Assembly: GCA_016744375.1 (NCBI GenBank)
Contig: JADGEM010000001.1
Coordinates: 85,349 to 149,348 of the forward strand
Direction of reading: 5' to 3'
Source of the DNA: Gammaproteobacteria bacterium
Lineage (GTDB): Bacteria; Pseudomonadota; Gammaproteobacteria; GRL18
Length of the DNA stretch: 64,000 bases
In this document: in pieces, positions 59,927 through 64,000 of the stretch
How positions within the stretch are numbered: the stretch's first letter is position 1
How the letters are laid out: the number at the start of each line of letters is the position of its first letter
Made by a program: the position numbers and the translations under genes
Notes under the pieces: model-generated
What the model saw: only the letters and a program-made list of their open reading frames with translations
Database searches by the model: none
What the model was told of the DNA's origin: nothing

Positions 59927-62149
59927 TCAGGCCTCATCAGGGTGTTTTTTACTGTATAGCTCATAAAGAGCCTGGATTTCTTTTACATAGGTGACAGGCT
60001 CTATGCCGCGAACGTACCCATATCGGGCTTTTTTATGATATTTTGGCTTTGAAAGTAATAAAAAAGTTTTCTCAACATTGCCGAACCAGCGATCAGGGTT
60101 TAGTCCCTGTTTAATTGCCAGACTTCGGGCATCCTTGAGGTGTCCCAGTCCAGCATTATAAGCCGCCAGGGTAAACCAGACCTGGACATCAGCCGGCAGT
60201 TCACTAGAGAGTTGTGAGTCAAGCCAGGCCATATATTTCAGGCCTGCCCGCAAACCATTTTCAGGTTCTTCAAGATGATCAATGCCCACTTCACGAGCGG
60301 TTCTCGGCATCACCTGCAAGAGACCTTTTGCGCCAGCCCAGGATTTTGCTTTGGGGTTAAACAGACTTTCCTTATTAACTTGTGCTGCAATGAGACGCCA
60401 GTCGAAGTTATATTCTTTGGCAAGTGATTTGATGAGAGCATCGTAGGGTGAAATGGTTTTATCATTATTATCACGTTTTTCTGCATCAAATAACTTACGT
60501 GAATTTTTTAAATATTTATTATAAGTAATGTTATAAAACAGTTGCTTATATTCTTTTTTTATAAATTTATTTAATTCATTCAGAAGTTCCTGGTCCTCTT
60601 TACGAACCAGCCAGCGTTGACCTTGTTCTCCTGTTAACGTAAGTGAGACCTTGAGTTCATTATGCCAGCTTTGTTCAATAGCAATGATAAGGGAGTCAGC
60701 CAGTGTAATATCAAATTTACCATCAATAACCTGCTTAATAATTTCTTCTGTTTCCATCGTTTCAGGGACTGTTTCTATAGAAAAGTGTATGCCTTCAGAC
60801 CTGAGTTTATTTTGCAGTCTCAGCAGGGTGTTGAAATAAGAGCTGCTTTTTCGTATGTAAAAAGTTCTCTGTGCAAGATCAGATTGTGAGTCAATGGTTT
60901 TATCATTTTTACGTTGAACAATTAGTTCCTGGACATTGAGGTAGGGCTCAGTGAATGCAAAGGGTAACTTCTCTCTTTCTGCTGTTTTAATAAGCCCTGC
61001 AGAAATAATATCACCATAACCTTGTTCCAGCCAGTCAGTCATTTGTTGAAAATCATTAGCAACCAGAACTTTCAAATTCAGTTTTTGTTGCTTGGCGAAG
61101 TGTTTGATAAGATCGTATTCAAAGCCCATTAACTGATTTTTCCACAGAAAGTAAGTGGAAGCATTATTGCGCGTAATCAATCTTAATTGATGGTGTTTCT
61201 TTATTGTCTCGAGATCACCAAATCGTGCATCCGGCAGGTGCTGAAGTAATTTTTCTGTTTTTATATAACGGTTGAGTCGTTTTAAAAGGTTGGGATTACT
61301 CTTACGAACTGCCCAGGCAATTGGACGTTCTTTACCCAGATTGAGCACGGTTTTAATATCATTTCTATATTCTAAAAAAAGGTTAAGCCGATTACTGTCT
61401 TCAATCACAGCATCAATTGTTCCCTGAGTAATGAGATTGAATTTCTCATCAGCAGAGAGCTTACCATCAAGTTTAATAATGTTAATTTCCTGGGCATTCG
61501 TCTGCTGTGAATTTAAAGCAGAAAGAGTTTCCCAAAATGAAGTGTTTTCTCTGACTCCAATTTTTAAGCCACTGAGTTTATCTATGGTAATTTTTTTTTC
61601 AAATGAATTAGATACAACAAGTTGTTCCGTACTGTGAGTAACGGGAATGGTAAAATTAATGCGCTCTTTTCGAGCTTCTGTTATTGTGAGATTTGCAACA
61701 ACAATATCCCCTCGGCCTTGTTCAAGCTGGGGCAGCATGCTAGAAAACTTTTTGCTTGATATGAAGATTGGAGTTAGATTGTTTTCTTCAAAAAATCTTA
61801 ATATTAATTTTAACTCATTATCATAAGATATTGATTTTCTTGGAAGAAAGTCGTTGTGCTGGAATGAGTAGGGGACAATTATTCGTATAAAACCAGATTC
61901 TTTAATGGCTTGCCAGTCAGCCTGACTTATTTTTTCTAAAAGGGCATCCTGTTCTGATGAAGAAGCTTTAACTTCTTTAGGAGGCATGATTGGGTTTGTT
62001 TTTTGGACCGCAGCAGGCTTCTGCTTTTCAGTTTCATCTGAGCAGGCAGTTAATAAAAATATGACCAGGAAAAGCAGCAAAATGTTCAGTCGGTTTGAAG
62101 TAAAGCGGGTAGTGCTGGAGGTGTGTTTACTTCTCATTACTTTTCTCAT
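59927..62149 (-). CDS. MltF-like lytic transglycosylase lipoprotein with two solute-binding domains
   Basis: A 740-residue lipoprotein. The signal segment ends in lipobox LTAC36 with Ser at +2, so an outer-membrane position is likely. Two tandem periplasmic solute-binding (SBP_bac_3) domains follow: about residues 70-325 (GFIRIIVPYSFQ, GRGDIVVANLTITEARKERI) and 325-565 (LRLITRNNASTYF, GYGDIISAGLIKTAEREKL). The C-terminal lysozyme-like domain has the catalytic E594 in AAQVNKESLFNPKAKS, then GAKGLLQVMPRTA and FTLAAYNAGLGH. E. coli MltF has only one such sensor domain (~518 residues). It would cleave peptidoglycan glycan strands, with activity possibly gated by ligands such as muropeptides. Start 62149 is chosen by the TAATG overlap with a leader frame; 62137 is an alternative. 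Confidence 0.9.
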   Translation of the reverse strand: MRKVMRSKHTSSTTRFTSNRLNILLLFLVIFLLTACSDETEKQKPAAVQKTNPIMPPKEVKASSSEQDALLEKISQADWQAIKESGFIRIIVPYSFQHNDFLPRKSISYDNELKLILRFFEENNLTPIFISSKKFSSMLPQLEQGRGDIVVANLTITEARKERINFTIPVTHSTEQLVVSNSFEKKITIDKLSGLKIGVRENTSFWETLSALNSQQTNAQEINIIKLDGKLSADEKFNLITQGTIDAVIEDSNRLNLFLEYRNDIKTVLNLGKERPIAWAVRKSNPNLLKRLNRYIKTEKLLQHLPDARFGDLETIKKHHQLRLITRNNASTYFLWKNQLMGFEYDLIKHFAKQQKLNLKVLVANDFQQMTDWLEQGYGDIISAGLIKTAEREKLPFAFTEPYLNVQELIVQRKNDKTIDSQSDLAQRTFYIRKSSSYFNTLLRLQNKLRSEGIHFSIETVPETMETEEIIKQVIDGKFDITLADSLIIAIEQSWHNELKVSLTLTGEQGQRWLVRKEDQELLNELNKFIKKEYKQLFYNITYNKYLKNSRKLFDAEKRDNNDKTISPYDALIKSLAKEYNFDWRLIAAQVNKESLFNPKAKSWAGAKGLLQVMPRTAREVGIDHLEEPENGLRAGLKYMAWLDSQLSSELPADVQVWFTLAAYNAGLGHLKDARSLAIKQGLNPDRWFGNVEKTFLLLSKPKYHKKARYGYVRGIEPVTYVKEIQALYELYSKKHPDEA

Positions 62150-62192
62150 TACTTTATCAATACTTTTATCATTACTTTTATCATTACTTTGT
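62134..62192. repeat. Five tandem ~12-bp repeats over the transglycosylase start
   Basis: Units TCATTACTTTTC, TCATTACTTTA (11 bp), TCAATACTTTTA, TCATTACTTTTA and TCATTACTTTGT run from 62134 to 62192. On the minus strand most units hold an ATG. One unit is a base short and so changes frame. Confidence 0.9.
62149..62184 (-). CDS. Possible 11-codon leader peptide
   Basis: ATG at 62184 opens MIKVMIKVLIK and ends in TAA at 62151-62149, which overlaps the ATG of the lytic transglycosylase (TAATG). It is made wholly from the 12-bp repeats. Such a layout suits translational coupling, but there is no strong ribosome-binding site and expression is unproven. Confidence 0.3.
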   Translation of the reverse strand: MIKVMIKVLIK

Positions 62193-62234
62193 TTATCACT
62201 TATTTTCCAGTGCTAAGGGAAGTTAAGAAATGCT

Positions 62235-62837
62235 TTATTCAGGTTTAATAGCCATGGCAACAGTATAGGTTTTTCCTTGTTTCACTTTTTTATAATGATT
62301 GAAAACTTCTTTGAATGAACGTTCAATATACTTACGAATTCCTGTAATTGTCACGACATAAAAGTGTCCACCGGGCTCAAGATGATTCCAGGCATCAATT
62401 AAAAACAGGCTTAGTAATTCGTTGCCAACCTTTGCCGGAATATTGGAAACAATGAGGTTGAATTTTTTTGAACCGATATTATTAAAACCATTGCTTAAAA
62501 ATGTTTCACAATTTTGTAAATGGTTGAGTGTTATATTTTTTTCTGTGTATTCTATAGCGACAAAATCTTTATCGATTAATACAGTGTTACCCTCAGGCGC
62601 TAATTTTGCCAGCGTCAGCCCAAGAGGACCATAACCACAGCCTATGTCAAGGCAGTTATCATCTCTATTGACTTTAATGTATTTCAAAAGAAGTTTTGAA
62701 CCGTCGTCAATGGCGCGAGGAGAGAAAAGTCCCCAGGTAGTGGCAAATTGCATGGGTTGTCCACAAAGCTCTGTTTTAATCAGCATGTCCTTACGATACT
62801 GTTCGACATCCTGGAAATATTTACTTTTCAATGGCAT
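62235..62837 (-). CDS. Class I SAM-dependent methyltransferase (small MTS domain)
   Basis: A 200-residue methyltransferase. The SAM-binding motif I is NCLDIGCGYGPLGLTLAKL, followed by an acidic motif II (VLIDKDFVAIEYTEKN). Motif IV, usually NPPF in RsmC/RlmG, is here SNIPAKVGNELL, as in the single-domain relatives of RsmC. It might methylate RNA or a small molecule; the target is not predictable. It lies 85 bases upstream of the transglycosylase gene on the same strand and may share its transcript. Confidence 0.85.
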   Translation of the reverse strand: MPLKSKYFQDVEQYRKDMLIKTELCGQPMQFATTWGLFSPRAIDDGSKLLLKYIKVNRDDNCLDIGCGYGPLGLTLAKLAPEGNTVLIDKDFVAIEYTEKNITLNHLQNCETFLSNGFNNIGSKKFNLIVSNIPAKVGNELLSLFLIDAWNHLEPGGHFYVVTITGIRKYIERSFKEVFNHYKKVKQGKTYTVAMAIKPE

Positions 62838-62982
62838 TATTAATATGAGACCTGTTAGTGACCGTAAAGACGGTGGACGTTATTAACTCAAAATGAGTAA
62901 TTTATTGTACGATTATTATAGAGGATAAATTCTCTTCTGTCAGAGTTCACTGTCTGGATGCCTGACCCGAAGAGCCGTTCGC

Positions 62983-63792
62983 TTATGGCAATAACCGGAT
63001 GATTATATGAGCATCCGCATAGCTCAGGCGATGTCTTCCTTGAGTTAAAAAAACTTGAGCACCAGAGCCAATAGCAGGTACATAAGCCATATTCTGACTA
63101 CGGGGTGGTACTAGCCAGTCACCATCAATAATAGAGCCGTCAGCTCTAATTATTGAGCTATAATGCATGGGTGGGTGAGCTTGTTGATTAAGCCAGTAAA
63201 GGAAATGGTTTACATCTTCTTTACCGAGTTGTCTGTATAGGTGCTCGGCTCGATTAATTTCACTTGCGCCAATAATCGGTGCAAAGAATCCAATGGGTGT
63301 ATCGGATGCTTTTTCTGCCATATTAGCAATGGGGGAACCTAAATGTGGTGAAGCAATGGTAATGAGTTGTGCCACATTGTACTTATCAGCCTGAGTATAA
63401 TTATTGACTAAAGCCAGACGAGTCACTATACCTCCGGCAGAATGTGCTATCAGGTGAATTTTCTGATCCGGAAAACGTTGGCTTATGTCATCAATATATT
63501 GATTAAGCAGGTTTGCCTGAACTTCAACAGATGCTTCTGAAGGCAGTTCAACAGTAATGAGCTGTTTGCCTGAATTGCTTAGCGGTTGATTGAAAAGGTC
63601 AATGTATCCCTGAGGTGTGTAGGTGCCAGTATCTTTCCAGCCATTTGAGGCCAAAAGGGATGTAATGCCATTATTGCGCCATGTATGCCCTGAACTATGA
63701 TAACCATGGATCAGAACTGCAATATCTGCTAAAACGTAGCCTGGTAAAATAATAAGCACGAGCACCAGAAACGTTCTCAGCTGATTTTTCAT
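62983..63792 (-). CDS. Exported alpha/beta hydrolase (lipase-like)
   Basis: A 269-residue secreted hydrolase. A signal peptide (LRTFLVLVLIILPGYVLA) precedes AVLIHGYHSSGHTW, whose HGY forms the oxyanion region. The nucleophile elbow is LIAHSAGGIVTRLAL, the acid may be in the DGSIIDGDWLVP region, and the His is in the C-terminal GRHRLSYADAH. The pattern is that of triacylglycerol lipases or PGAP1-like esterases acting in the periplasm. No dedicated export or chaperone gene sits next to it. A small hairpin (ACCGT-AAAG-ACGGT, about 62,861) lies downstream. Confidence 0.85.
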   Translation of the reverse strand: MKNQLRTFLVLVLIILPGYVLADIAVLIHGYHSSGHTWRNNGITSLLASNGWKDTGTYTPQGYIDLFNQPLSNSGKQLITVELPSEASVEVQANLLNQYIDDISQRFPDQKIHLIAHSAGGIVTRLALVNNYTQADKYNVAQLITIASPHLGSPIANMAEKASDTPIGFFAPIIGASEINRAEHLYRQLGKEDVNHFLYWLNQQAHPPMHYSSIIRADGSIIDGDWLVPPRSQNMAYVPAIGSGAQVFLTQGRHRLSYADAHIIIRLLP

Positions 63793-64000
63793 ATCAATAT
63801 CCTTCTATCGACAGTGGTTAAATTATAATAAAATATGACAAATATTTTTTTATTAGTTGATAATATACCAAGTTTGGCTTTATAAATTAATGATTAAATC
63901 AATTTATTGTCTCAGTCCGCTAGTCAAAACTATGCACTTTAGTGCAAGGCTTTAGCTGCTACACATTTTTAATGCTAAATGTTAACCTAATTCTATGAAA
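63793..64000. other. Terminal intergenic stretch
   Basis: About 208 AT-rich bases upstream of the hydrolase gene, presumably its promoter. I see no gene, repeat or convincing hexamer pair here. Confidence 0.4.

Overview
The window is a contiguous, AT-rich stretch of a bacterial chromosome, almost certainly from a gammaproteobacterium. The large fused PurL, HolC next to pepA and valS, trxB near ftsK, LptF, TolC, an MsbA-type exporter and a canonical type VI secretion system (T6SS) all fit that group. Nothing seen fixes the genus. Genes are tightly packed and I saw no tRNA, rRNA, CRISPR array or intact insertion sequence.

Layout. 1-12,900: the start of an IorA-like thiamine-diphosphate oxidoreductase overlapping a ferritin-like hydrolase, a 1001-residue DUF349 protein, then valS, an acidic hypothetical gene, holC and pepA, all on the minus strand. 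Divergent from these lie lptF (with no lptG beside it), a Sel1-repeat protein and a deleted remnant of a YqiA-type esterase. 12,900-26,600: RDD membrane protein, purL, a possible PilZ-like pair of unknown genes, a TolC-type outer-membrane protein, trxB, ald and ftsK. 26,600-30,500: a class 3 lipase, a membrane patatin-like phospholipase, a long imperfect inverted repeat and a periplasmic rhodanese. 30,700-52,430: the T6SS cluster. 52,460-64,000: ribE, pgm, htpG with a sigma-32 type promoter, a truncated haemoglobin, a FliL-like protein, an ABC exporter in tandem with a lytic transglycosylase that carries two solute-binding domains, a methyltransferase and a secreted alpha/beta hydrolase.

The T6SS cluster reads tssC-tssE-tssF-tssG-tssH(clpV)-vasH-tagH(FHA)-tssJ-tssK-tssL-tssM-tagF-pppA-ppkA on one strand. 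It supplies the baseplate parts TssE/F/G/K, the membrane complex TssJ/L/M, the sheath-recycling ATPase, a sigma-54 activator and a threonine-phosphorylation control module (PpkA, PppA, FHA protein, TagF). It lacks tssA, tssB, hcp, vgrG and PAAR genes. The one sheath gene, tssC, is broken by an exact 37-bp tandem duplication that shifts the reading frame; removing one copy restores a 516-residue frame. The system is therefore either inactive in this strain, reversibly switched off, dependent on a second tssBC locus, or affected by an assembly error.

Other points of note are DKTVI-like threonine motifs shared by TssL and PpkA, which are plausible FHA docking sites; a 12-bp repeat tract forming a tiny leader frame that ends on the start codon of the transglycosylase; the in-frame deletion in the esterase remnant; and possible decayed recombination-related traces. 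Operon structure, effector roles and regulatory sites are inferences from reading the sequence alone.
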